Below are positions 10,831 to 21,791 of a stretch of 64,000 nucleotides of DNA, in pieces. The notes under the pieces were generated by a model. That model worked only from the letters and a program-made list of their open reading frames with translations. It was not told where the DNA came from and did no database searches. Location of the stretch: assembly GCA_003550325.1 (NCBI GenBank), contig QKWP01001693.1:36566-100565 (forward strand), in the 5' to 3' direction. Position 1 is the stretch's first letter. Each line of letters starts with the position of its first letter. The stretch is from Gigaspora rosea (taxonomy: Eukaryota > Glomeromycota > Glomeromycetes > Diversisporales > Gigasporaceae). The position numbers were made by a program, and so were the translations under genes.

Positions 10831-10939
10831 TAATAACAACTATAAAAAGTTTTATTTGTAGCACATTTTTATTTTCTATATAAATCTCATTGTACCACTA
10901 AAATCATATGATAAATGATCTACGTTTACCCTATCCTTA

Positions 10940-11940
10940 AATAAAAATTTCTCGATAATTACCAAACCAATTTTAATGAAAATTTTTTTATTATAATTCA
11001 ACAAAATTGTAGAATTAAAATAAAAAAAAATAATCAAATTTGGATTGGTAGTTGTTGAGGTATATTTATTAAAAGCTAAAAAAAATTTTAACTACAGCTT
11101 TTCTTTAACAGATGCTTCAATTAAACAAGATTACTTGCATATAACCGATAAAATTCGATTAATATATTTTTTTATTTAGTTTTATAATCTTATAGAATTA
11201 AAATAAAAAATATTGATCGAATTTGATTAGTATGTGTTGAGTAATCTTCATTAAATTTTTACACTTATAAAAGAAAGTTGCAGCTAAATTTCTTTGAAGT
11301 TTTAAGGGTAGAGGGTATGTAGATCATTTCTATTAATAAACTAGTTACTAAAAATTTTATATTTAATAATAAAGAATTTTTTATTAAGTAACTATATTAA
11401 ATTTTTAAATAAAATTGTAAAGGAGGTTTTTCTGATTCTAACGGTGGTTGAATCATTAAAATTGGCCCAGTAGAACCTAAATTTAGTCATTTTTATCTTC
11501 GCGACCCTATTTTACTTATTGTTTACACGTGATTTGATTGGCCAATTAGTGATCACCCCGCAGAATAGACCTGCCCTTGCAAAAGTTGATACTATAAAAA
11601 CTTTATCAAATTTTTTCAAAATTAATAAAATTTTTATGATATGTGTAATTTTTTATTACGAACAATTTTTACTTAGTAGATACATAAATACAATTTATAT
11701 AGTAAAAAATTAACTTTTATATATAGCAACTTTTAAATTCGCAGTAAAAATATTTTTGGTTACTCGTTTATTAATAAAAATGATCTACATACCCTCTACC
11801 CTTAATCAATATTTCTCAACAACTACAAATCCAAGTTTGATATATTCTTTTGATTTAGTTCTACAGGCTTGTAGAATTAAAATAAAAAAATTTTCATTGA
11901 ATTTGGTTTAGTGATTATCAAGAAATTTTTTTATTTAAAT
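10940..11940. repeat. Hairpin modules h2-h4
   Basis: Three imperfect palindromes related to h1 lie at about 10944-11068, 11105-11250 and 11800-11935. Each has a T-run left arm, a GTAGAATT-type centre and a right arm resembling TTTGGATTGGTAGTTGTTGA. They lie between flanking copies of a GATCTACRTACCCT block, itself present in both orientations (9120-9145, 10918-10945, 11305-11330, 11780-11805). Confidence 0.7.
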
Positions 11941-12255
11941 TTTAAAAAATGATCGTAGCTACAGTATATCTGTATTTCTCTTAAGATTTCGATGATTTTT
12001 TTAAACTTTAAACTAATGTTTCTCAATAACTACCAGGTCAAACTCAATGAATCTTTTTTATTCCAATTCTGCAAGCTTGTAGAATTGAATAAAAAAATTT
12101 TTATTAAGTTTAACTATATAGCTGTTGAGAAACCTTTGCTAAAAGATATAAAAAATACCAAATTTTGTTCGTAAATGTAGATAATCATTCACTGATCGAT
12201 ATCATGCATGTAGACAATCAAAACTCTCTCCGCTTTAGCCGACCTCCAATTCTAG

Positions 12256-12610
12256 AAATGATCTTCAAATCTCTAACTGTACTATAGTATTTAGTATTGG
12301 GTTTATGCATAACATTACATTAGATTAAAGTTAATTAAAGTTAGTACATGGTTATAAAAAAAAAATAAAATAGTACCTAGTCTTCTACCAAAAGGTCAAA
12401 CCCAAAAAGAAAATTTTTTCTTATCTCTATTTAGTCTTTTCAACATCCAATCTGAAACTCTGATTTTCAGTTGCTGCAGGTAAAAGTTTTGTTATGTACA
12501 AGTATACTAATCATAGATTGGTATTGTAAATAAAGGATCGTTAGAGAGTTTTTTTAAAAATTTTTAATTTTCACTACTAAATAGTTTAGTTAATATAAAT
12601 GTATTATATA
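12256..12610. other. Intergenic
   Basis: Nothing recognisable is seen between the MULE-like element and the pogo-type element. Confidence 0.5.
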
Positions 12611-14424
12611 CAGTCAGACCTCTCTAAATACATATCATTGCGACCAAACTTTTGGAGGTATGGTCCAGTGCATAAAGATTTGTACTTCAAAAAGTTTTGT
12701 AATTTTAACTTTTAGTAAAGTTTTTATATTTTTGATTAATTATTAAAATTTTTTTTTTTTTATGAGTGTGGTGACTTAGGGAAGTTGTTAAGTTGTTACC
12801 CCCAAGTGACAGGTCTAGAGTTCAAATCCCACTGAAGACGGTTTAGAAAAATAGGTCTGTGTACTGATAACATTTATTCAACAATCGGCTGGGTACATTA
12901 CCTGTAGTCCTTGGTTACCATTTTGAATGGGAGCTTTCGAGTGAAGTGGTGTCTCGTGATACTGGCAAATCCAAGAAACCAGAATAATTGAAACCAGTTT
13001 GGCAAGACCTGAGTAAAGAGGTAGTGAAGATTTTCAACGATACTGCGGAACTGGAATTTGAGACCGAAGAACTGAACGAACACCTCGAGGCAAGTGGGGC
13101 ACACCAACCTGGTCGCCGGAGACGTACCGGAGGAAAAGGTCCTATGCTGTGGGATTAGGAACCAAGAGAAGTAAACCAAAAAGGCATCTAAAGCTAAGGT
13201 ACAATGACCCATCTGGGCTAACTAGTTTGGTAGTTTGGGAGGGATCGGCTATAGGACTGGTTGATGTAGATATCGGGATTGGAATGAACCTTGTAAGGAA
13301 ACAGATACTGTGCGGTTCAATGGTTCGCCCTAACTGCTAGTGGTGGCCTCGACCATTGCGAAAGTATTCAAAGCCTAATCTAGAAATGTGTAGGTCATAG
13401 AAAGATTAGGGGGTATGTACTACACCCTCCCTAGGGTAATCCAGCAGTTAGAATGCTACTAGATTACTTATAAAATTAGGGTACAAGTAGTATGCCAAAT
13501 GTTGATCTGGGTGGTTTTCAAATTGAAGCAGAATGAGGTTATATGTAGGTGTGATTGGGGTGGATGATACAGGACGGGAGACACTAAAGAGTTTAAATGT
13601 GTAATCTCCTAGTTAGGTTACAGGTACGGCATATAGTGTAGAACCTTCGGGCGAACTACTCAAATAGGCAACCAAAAGTTGCACGTATGGCTATATGTAC
13701 TCTCATTAACCAAGAATGTATTATCTAAAAACCTAATAAAAATCCGCTTGCATGCGACATTGCAAAAAAAAAAAAAATTTTTTTAATATCAAATAAAATA
13801 GGTTTTAATCTAACTTATTATTATTTTTATTGTTTTAACATTGTTTTAATTTAATAATTTTGCATGTAAAATTTGCTGTATTCAAAAAAAAAAGGAAAAA
13901 TTTTTTTTAAAAAAAAAGATATTTTAAATATTTTTGCAACCAATATGCAGTTTTATGAGCTTGTACTACGCAAGTGCATTAATGTGCATATGATAAAGAT
14001 ATGGTTAAAATTTGAGCAAAATTGAATCACTAGTTGTGAAGAAATCAAGCTTTAAAGTGAAGTAATTTGATTTTTTTTACTATATATGCGTATATATAAA
14101 TTACTATAGATTACTATAGTAAATTATATATTAAAAGTTACTATTAATAAATTTTTTTATTTTATCAATAAAATAATCTATTTTTATTAATCCGGTAACC
14201 TAATAAGTATATTAAATTAAAAAAATCAAAAATTAATTTGTACAAAAAATTTTTGAATCAGAGCTATTTGAGGTACAAATCTTTTTGCACCGGACTATAT
14301 GCATTAAGTGAACAATAAGAAAAATGCATTTATAGAGGTTTGGGTATATATTTGGGCCAGAAAACTAATATACATTTAAGGAGGTTATGCACTTAGAGGG
14401 GATGCATTTAAAGAGGTCTGACTG
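12611..14424. mobile_element. Pogo/Tigger-type TIR element, copy 1, split by a SINE
   Basis: The left end is CAGTCAGACCTCTCTAAATA after TA; the right end is the inverted TTTAAAGAGGTCTGACTG before TA. CAG ends with TA duplication are typical of Tc1/mariner-pogo elements. Without the SINE the element is about 800 bp and non-coding. Two other insertions of the family lie at 31329-31667 and 41692-41888. Confidence 0.85.
12764..13777 (+). mobile_element. Long tRNA-headed SINE, copy 1 (about 1.0 kb)
   Basis: The head GAGTGTGGTGACTTAGGGAA, a CCCCCAAGTGACAGGT segment and a B box GTTCAAATCCCACTG resemble a class II (Ser/Leu-like) tRNA gene. The body is shared with the copy at 56053-56762: TTGAATGGGAGC, TTTGGCAAGACC, AGGTAGTGAA, GTGTAGAACCTT, then AATAAAATCC-like sequence and a poly(A) run at 13764-13777. 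It is inserted in the pogo-type element. The TSD is blurred by A/T runs. Frames at 12898-13340 show no conserved protein and are not called genes. Confidence 0.75.
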
Positions 14425-15113
14425 TATATATTATTTGACCAATTTGACCAGTATTAAGCTCTTGAACCAGACCAGTCAAATTGGTACTATTGACCAACTC
14501 TGTTTATAATATAATATATTACTATACCAACTCTTTTACATGTATAAAAATCAAACATTTCATTACCTTAATGTCGTTTGAAGTTTAAAATATGCTTATA
14601 TATGCTACATTTCAATATTTTTAAACACAAATTGATAAAAAATTCATTATATTATGTGAGCTCGAACATCATAGTTGCTATATCTCAAACCAGCCAAGTA
14701 ATACTTGTTGCTCAATAAAAGCATTCATTACTTTGAGTATTAAAATAGATCTTTGATCTAGTCTTAAAATGAAAAAAACTTGCTACAAAGAAAAGGTTAT
14801 TTATATATAATATATATAGCGATCGATTGAAACTTTAAAAAAAAAAAGCAAAATATTACACTAATGCTTTAAGCTCTATAAAAAAGGTATTACTGTAGTT
14901 TGGGTTATGGATTCAGAATGGATGGGACTTAATGAGATTTGGGATATGGGATCTGATCTTTGGCCAGAGTTTGGGATTTTTAAATATGATGACTGGATGG
15001 GCCACCATGACGGTAAGTATAGCTGTGTTACGTACGATAGTGTTACGATTAATAAATTATCAAATCGCGAAATTAACAATTAAAAAAAATTACGAGGTTG
15101 GCAATCAACAGTC
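14425..15113 (+). promoter_or_regulatory. EMC1 upstream region
   Basis: The region is AT-rich up to about 14880, then of more balanced composition (GGATGGGACTTAATGAGATT, then GGATATGGGATC) just upstream of the EMC1 start codon. This compositional change may mark the promoter and 5' UTR. No specific site can be assigned; the open frame at 14932-15147 overlaps the EMC1 start out of frame. Confidence 0.35.
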
Positions 15114-18100
15114 ATGGTTAGATTGTTATTATTGGAAACGGTCTTGATTTTGATTTTGTCCCTTACAATACAAGTGCATTATGCCTTTGGAATTTACGCA
15201 GATCAGGCTGGAATAAATGACTGGTAGCTTGATTTTTGCTTAACCGATTTTTTATGAAGCAACAGGAATAATATTTTAATTTGTAAATCAACTTTTCATA
15301 GGTATCAACAATATATAGGTACACCAAAGTGTTCCTTTTTTCATCGGCTTCCAACTCGAGGAACCACAATCTTAATTGCTTCCGAGAGTAATGTTGTAGC
15401 TTCTATAAAACCTTTTAACGGGAATATTGGTTAGTACTAACAATCTATCAAAAAATTGACGTTTCTTAAATGGCGAGATTTTCATTTTTTTTTAAAAAAA
15501 AAATCAGATTTTTATGCTAATTAAATTAATTGCTTAACAGAGTGGCGTCAAGTCCTTGAAGGTGAAATTATACTGGCCTTCAAGGGTCACAATGGCAGTA
15601 AGTGTACCGTATTCAAAGAATTTTCAGATCGCATTATTTTTACTGTTAGATGATGATACAGTTATTGTTGTAATAGCCGCGATTTCTGTATCCGAACATG
15701 ATGGATATATTGTTCGACTTTGGGAAATTCAGACAGGATTTATGCTCTGGGAAAAAAAAATCAAGCCTGCCGGATTTCATCGTATAAACTCGAGAAATGG
15801 TGGCGAAAAGGTTGATGTTGTATTTACGGCAAACAGCATGAACGTAATCGTACTTGTTGGTGGACATACCATTGTAAACTTTAATAACATTGATGGTAGA
15901 CAGATCTGGAGATCGGACTTAGCAGAAAGGTATTTTTAGTTTTGTATAGAGCTGTATCAATTCACACACTTATTTATATTTGTTTAAATGCGAACTTAGT
16001 CCTACGCTTTTGCATAAACTCGTCGAACATAATCAAAATATTTACGCCATTGGGCTCAAGAAATCCTCTAAATCCTATTCTATCGAAGTAGTAACTTATG
16101 ATGTTCAGACCGGGGTTTTGAAATCGACATCTCTTTCCTCAAAAATTGGACACATTAAAGATATGATTGTGGTGGGTGGAGGATCAAACACCGGATTCAT
16201 TGTTTGGAAAGAGGGACAGTATGTACGTGTCAATCGTTTGGGTAGTGACACTATCGAGCAGTCTTCGTTAGAGGTAACTATAGAATAATGTCTAACACTT
16301 AAGATTTTGCAGCTTTTATAAGAAATTCTAAAGTTTAGTATATTATTTGAAGTCACTTTACCGCAACGTTATACCATCATTTGCTGGTGTTATTGGAGAC
16401 CTTGAATTTGTTAATCTCAACATAAGTTCAAGGACGGAATTTCTTATTCAAGCACCTACAGCGAATGGTAATTCCGCTGCTGTGTTCAAGATAGACCTGG
16501 AAAGTGGTCGGTTAACGGCGCTCTATGATTTAGGACATAGGGTAATTTTTATTTTTAATTGTAACGCTTTCTTACATGAATAATTAAATTATTTAATTGC
16601 TTCTTTAGAATAGTACTTCAATTTATTCCGGTGCTCTCGATAAAAGCGAACAATTAATTATTTCTAGGATTAGATTATTATCCAAGGTATTTCATTGTTT
16701 ACGCAATCACACTCGCGGTATTATAACAGAGTTAATGAGTAAACATTTCATAATAGCCAAACTAATTTCATAAAATTTTTTTTGCATATATTCATATATA
16801 TTTTAAATAGGACCTTGTTAAAGTTGAAATTGTAGCACCTGCTCACCGCTTAGCATTAGGGAGTCATGAAATTTCATATTCTATGGCTGCTTCTGGAGGC
16901 ATAAAGAAAGTATGAATTTTGATTAATATATTAGATTATTTTTATTTTGGTTAAAATTTTAATATCCATTTATAGTCGTTGCTCGATGTTACTACAAAAA
17001 AAAACAATGAAACTACATCTGTAGCTTATCGCATGCTTATAGTTTCTGATGATGGCTCTATACATTTTTTTAAAGAAGACAGTATTGCTTGGAACAGAGA
17101 AGAGTCTCTCACACATGCAACGGAAGTAGAATTTCTCGATTTACCAGAAAAAAAATTATGGACTCAAGAAGTTGACGAGCTCGGTATGAAATTCGACTCA
17201 AAATTACCTATAGCAATTGCAAAAGACATGCCCTAGTTATCAAAGTTCATATTGCAAATCTTAAAAATTTTTATTAAAATATATATTGTTTTTGGCGGCA
17301 AATAATTTTGATCTACCAATCCATTTTGGATGGTTTACCACTAATTTGATGAGAAGGAAAAATTTCATTACTTGATTACGAAATCGTTAATTATACAACC
17401 TTTAATGATCTCGTGATCCCATGAGTCTCATTGATTGGTGATAAAATCAACTAGTAAATCAAAAGTTATTTATAAAGAGAATATATTGGGTAAAGTCAAT
17501 AGAAATGGGCAAATTTATTAGATAAATTGTCCCATTTCTATTGACTTCCCCCATATATTTAGTGTTTTAGATTAACGCTTGCATGAGATTGAAACTGGCT
17601 TAAATTAGAATTAAAATTGGGGCATAGTCTAGATGAATTATTGTTAATTATTATACTGTCATTTGAGGTGCGTTAGTTGCGATCTCACGCAAGCGTACAA
17701 CATATAAGCCTTTTTAAATCAAATTCTTTATAATAAATAGGGCATACCTATGTGAATGAGTCATGCGTCAATTCAAGGCATGCATATAATGTATATTTAC
17801 TAATTCATTTACTAATTAATGTCGGAATATAGACGAACAATCAGAAGAATCAGAAACTATATCGCCTTTCGCTAGATATGTTCGACGATTGATGAATCAT
17901 ATCGAGCAACTTAAGGTTCGCCACTATCTTTTATTTAGACTATAAATATAATTTCTGTTTAAACATTAAATATTATTTAGGATTTTCCGGAATACCTGAT
18001 TACTTATGTTCAAAGATCTGCTACTGGCAATTATTCAGTTGATCCATCACCAATGACTAAGGCAAAGACGAGCTTATATAGAGATACTTTTGGTTTCCGT

Positions 18101-20178
18101 AAGCTGCTAATTTTTATGACTCGAACGAAATTAGTTGCTTTAGACACTAGTAACAAAGGACAAATAGTTTGGTCTCGGTATTTTGGTGGCATAATATCCG
18201 AATTTCAGAAAATATTTGTTGTTAGATCATCTACTGTCAAGTATCCGCCTGTTATCGTCGCGATAGGGGTGCAAAAAAATCTCGATGTACGTAATTCATT
18301 GATCAAATATTCACTAAATAAATATAGAAAATGATTCAATAATTTGTTTATTTATTTACTACTTTTAATAACAGAAAGGCAATATAACCTGCCTTTTCAG
18401 ATTAAATGCGCTTACTGGGGAAGATTTTATTACGGATCATGACATAGTCGCACATACGGAGGATAATATCTCTTTTAGTATTCCTACAATTGCTCATCGA
18501 ATTTTTAAATTGCCAGTAGAAGAACCTGATGAAAGAACGCATATAATTGCATTACTAGACGAAGATTTAAAGGCAAGGTTAATGTTATAATTTGGCGTGC
18601 ATTCGGAATACTTTTATAATATGATTTATAACATCAATATTGCATATTATGGAAACTTTTACGTGTGTTTCTGGAATGTTTATAGCTTCACATCTATCCA
18701 AACCATAAAAGCTCATTAAAAGCTTTCCAAAAGTTTTCAGCATCATTCTATTTTACATTATCTGATGGTATTGGTGGCAAAAGTTTAAATGGGTATAAAG
18801 TTGCCATTGACAAAATTTCACAGGTTTGAGAGTTATATACGATTTTTTTTTCGCAAAATATCATTTTATATTTACAAAATTCTATTAACTCTTTTGGGAT
18901 AGCCTTTCAGTATTAGTAGGCTATGGAAACTCAACTTTCCCGAAGGAAATACTATTGTGGCAATTGGACATAGGCCTAATCATGGTAATAAAATTTGTTG
19001 GACTGTCTTGATTTAACAATATTATAAACAACCTTTTTTGTTTCATGTATTAGAGAAAGTTGCTTCACTTGGCAGAGTTCTCGGTAATCGCTCGGTTTTA
19101 TATAAATACCTCAATCCACACATCGTTGCCGTTGCCACGTTGTCTCCTTCAACGTCTCTAGATTTTTACTTGATTGATACCATTAAGGGATCTATACTAT
19201 ATCATGCTGTGCATGACAATGTTAGCCCTTCACATCCTGTGCAGATTATTCAAGTTGAAAATACAATTGTGTATCATTTTTGGAGCGAGGATCAGGGGAA
19301 ACAGGAAAAGGGATACAAAGTTGTTGTATGTGATTTATACGATAGCGAAAAGCCGGATGAAAGATTTGATAAGTATGTAATAAAATCCATTCATAATAAT
19401 ACATAATAATATAACATGTTATTCTTATTTTCATTTCTAGCCCCAATTTTACTTCGTTCGCGAATGAACGTCCGCATGTAAATGCACAAGCATTCATGTT
19501 CCCTTATGGTGTCAGGACTATTGGCGTTACAACAACTAAGAATGGCATTCCAATCCGAGAATTTTTATGTATGTTTCCTAATTTAATGCATAGGTTTATT
19601 CCATTATTTTACTGTTTTGACACATGGGCTTGATAGTTGCACTGGATACATATCAAGTTTTCGGTTTATCTAAAAGATTTCTTGATCCGAGAAGACCACA
19701 ACGTGCTTTAACGAATGAAGACAAGGAGGAAATGCTAATACCTTATGAACCAACAATTCCCGACAATAAGAAATTTATTTTAAGTTATAATTTGCCGGTA
19801 TATTGTTTTCTTTCTTTAAATCCTTTTTTTGGGGGGTTTTTTCTTACCTTGATTAATTTAACCTTTTCAGATTTATGGAATTCGTCACATTGCAACATCA
19901 CCTGCTCTTTTAGAATCAACTTCACTCGTGTTTGCATATGGTTTAGATTTGTGGTTTACGCGAGAAGCACCCTCCAAAACCTTTGATGTCCTAAGTGAAG
20001 ACTTTAGCAAGGGAACATTATTAGCAACCATCTTGGGTTTGGTCGTAGGAATTCTTATTACAAAACCACCGGTATATGACAATTATGTACAAATCGTTTT
20101 TAATAGAATAATTCATTAATATAAGGTTTGTTTTTTTTATAGGTTCGACGAAAAAATATTAATTCGCGATGGTATTAA
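15114..20178 (+). CDS. EMC1: ER membrane protein complex subunit 1, 19 exons
   Basis: EMC1 is the large lumenal subunit of the EMC, which inserts and chaperones membrane proteins in the ER. My exons: 15114-15223, 15302-15429, 15541-15597, 15650-15929, 16000-16273, 16353-16541, 16609-16686, 16811-16909, 16976-17183, 17833-17915, 17981-18286, 18375-18572, 18686-18823, 18911-18984, 19054-19372, 19441-19568, 19637-19797, 19871-20071, 20143-20178. The start gives a signal peptide (MVRLLLLETVLILILSL). Beta-propeller repeats follow (e.g. IVRLWEIQTGFMLWEKK), then the conserved C-terminal region with LDPRRP, FDVL and a membrane segment (LLATILGLVVGILI); the end is RWY then TAA. Total about 1010-1020 residues, close to the family's roughly 1000. 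Introns are mostly 50-125 bp; intron 9 is about 650 bp. Intron 12 appears to be GC-AG (AAG|GCAAGG). The exon 13/14 join is one base out of frame with the obvious sites; a donor at 18793 (GTATAA) restores frame. Confidence 0.92.
17184..17832 (+). other. EMC1 intron 9, with a small palindrome
   Basis: This is the only long intron of the gene. At about 17490-17555 GTCAATAGAAATGGGCA is mirrored by TGTCCCATTTCTATTGAC, which looks like a tiny MITE relic. The exon 9 frame can read on to 17236, but splicing from 17183 to 17833 joins G|AC and keeps the acidic stretch in frame. Confidence 0.65.
18573..18685 (+). other. Probable GC-AG intron 12 of EMC1
   Basis: The donor reads AAG|GCAAGG and the acceptor TTTATAG. 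Using GC keeps phase 0 and joins ALLDEDLK to LHIYPNHK, which matches the family there. The alternative GT donor at 18578 would put a stop into the next exon. Confidence 0.7.
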
Positions 20179-20930
20179 CAAAAAGCGTGATTTATAAATG
20201 TAATTACGAAAATTCCCAGAGAATTAAAATTAAAAAATGCGAATTTAAATCTATAAGTTATATAGATCATATTTTCTGACTTTAGTTGGTGAAATCAAAA
20301 TTTCAAATCTTTTCATACTGTTTAAAAAAATAGTCTATCACTATCATTAATCAAACCTATAATATACTGTAAACTTAATATGATTAACGAAAATAGAATA
20401 CCTACGGTAACTGCAGTGAGAAATCTTTAAATCAACAAAAATAAAATGCCTAATTTTTAAAAAATTATAATAATTTTGAATTTTTTTTTCGCTATTTACT
20501 ACCAGGGTGATCATGGTGATATTCGTACCCCAAATTTGATAATCATGCCCTACAAAATTAAAGCTTTTGCCAACTTCGAGCAAAGATATCTCGACAACCA
20601 CTAGGCCGAATTCGAATTATACAGATTCGTAGAACTCAAATAAAAAAAGTTCATCAAATTTGGCCTAGTGGTTGTCAAAGATACTTTCGTTCAAAGTTGG
20701 AAATAGAAGATGCACCAAATTTTCTTTCAACTTTGATGACAATCGATTATGCTAAAAGATTGTCTTCTCTGATGATAATCGATTGGGCTAAAAGATGGTT
20801 GTGATGATACAGGAACGAAGGTTTGAGGTTCGTTTCTCATAAATGAAATCATTGAAACCAACCCAGATTTTCTTTATTTTCAACTGTTTATAATAATAAA
20901 ACCAATAAAAAATTGATTTTAATAAAATCG
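20179..20930. other. EMC1 3' flank
   Basis: No gene is seen. The hairpin module h6 lies at 20568-20705 (separate entry). TTGATGACAATCGATTATGC and a variant are tandemly repeated at about 20732-20795. Confidence 0.5.
20568..20705. repeat. Hairpin module h6
   Basis: CCAACTTCGAGCAAAGATAT and CTCGACAACCACTAGGCC are mirrored by GGCCTAGTGGTTGTCAAAGA and TTCAAAGTTGG around a centre of ACAGATTCGTAGAACTC. The arms match at about 50 positions. It stands alone, with no TIR or TSD that I can see. Confidence 0.85.
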
Positions 20931-21075
20931 ATCGACATGTACTCTCTCCAGTACACGGTAGTTTGGAGTAGAGTAAAATAAGTTTTTCAAAATACACACA
21001 GACAGAGTAACAGACAAGAACACAGAAAAAAGAGGAGAAGGGGCTAGTCCCTGTACGAACAAGAGTCTTAGAAAA

Positions 21076-21791
21076 ATGGCGAGGAAAAAACAAAAGGTAG
21101 AAAACCTTGCGGAAAAAGAAAACAAACCAACAACCCCACAAAAAAAGGAGGAACGTGACGTCTCACAGAAAACAATGGTATCCCCTTCTAGATCGGATAG
21201 AAAGTGGTCTTCACTTTTCCCAAGATTGAGGAGAGGTCAGTTGACCTACTCTACATTTTCTTTTTGGCAAAACATTAAGACCAACAATGATAATGCCCTT
21301 ATCATCGATATTCAGGGAGTATTGGGATCATTTAATGAAATAATATTGTCAATGTTTGACCAGGTAAAATATGATGATGTCAGTGCTGCTAAATAGCACT
21401 TTACAAAAGGCTTGTGTAGACATCTGGATCACTTTTATAAACACAGAGAAACAAAGATATTACACTGCTTAAGGAAGAATTATCTTCAACAAAACCTATT
21501 ATGGATATATCACTACAGACAGAAGGAAGTTCTTTCTTCTAGTTAGGTGCAAAAATGTGTCCTTGGAGAATAAGCAGAAAGTCTTGGAGGCATTGTTAGA
21601 AGCCTTTGAAAATTTTAGAAAAGTTGCTGCTATTAAGCCTTTACTAATAAAAGGAACCCTTTACCTTACTGACCAATGGGTAGTAATCTTTGAGACTACT
21701 AAAAACCTAGAACTCAAAAGCCACATCTCACATTTTACACATATATGGGAAAACAAGGTCTTCACTGAATAGAGATTAGCTCCAAAAGTGT
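21076..21791 (+). pseudogene. LINE ORF1 (gag-like), 5' part, frameshifted
   Basis: The start is MARKKQKVENL with a basic, low-complexity N-terminus, then RLRRGQLTYSTFSFWQNI. A stop at 21394-21396 and frame changes near 21475-21550 break it, but coherent pieces continue (DIWITFINTE, LKEELSSTKPIMDIS, then 21557-21772 LENKQKVLEALLEAFENF). It reaches the region where a zinc knuckle is expected just as the Gypsy element begins. The identity as LINE ORF1 rests on the position upstream of the endonuclease and on composition; I cannot name a close relative. Confidence 0.6.
21788..21791. repeat. Target duplication of Gypsy element, left copy
   Basis: GTGT at 21788-21791 matches GTGT at 31150-31153. 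Joining the flanks restores a YYFC-x2-Q-x-G-like stretch of the LINE ORF1 knuckle region. Confidence 0.75.

Larger units (their letters stand above)
8819..12245. mobile_element. MULE-like non-autonomous element, 3.4 kb, outer level of a nest
   Basis: The TIRs are about 290 bp (8819-9105 against about 11955-12245), starting AGGTCAGCTAAAG. Perfect 10-bp target duplications CCAATTCTAG lie at 8809-8818 and 12246-12255. Long TIRs with a 10-bp TSD are typical of Mutator-like elements. No transposase is inside; the interior is occupied by two further nested elements and several 120-130-bp hairpin modules. The FAR1-MULE gene at 51453-54034 shows that this superfamily exists in the genome, though not that it moved this copy. 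Confidence 0.85.

Noticed and set aside
12898..13340. Two overlapping frames of 60-100 codons, possible small genes
   Set aside because: They lie in the body of the SINE; the second SINE copy does not preserve either frame.
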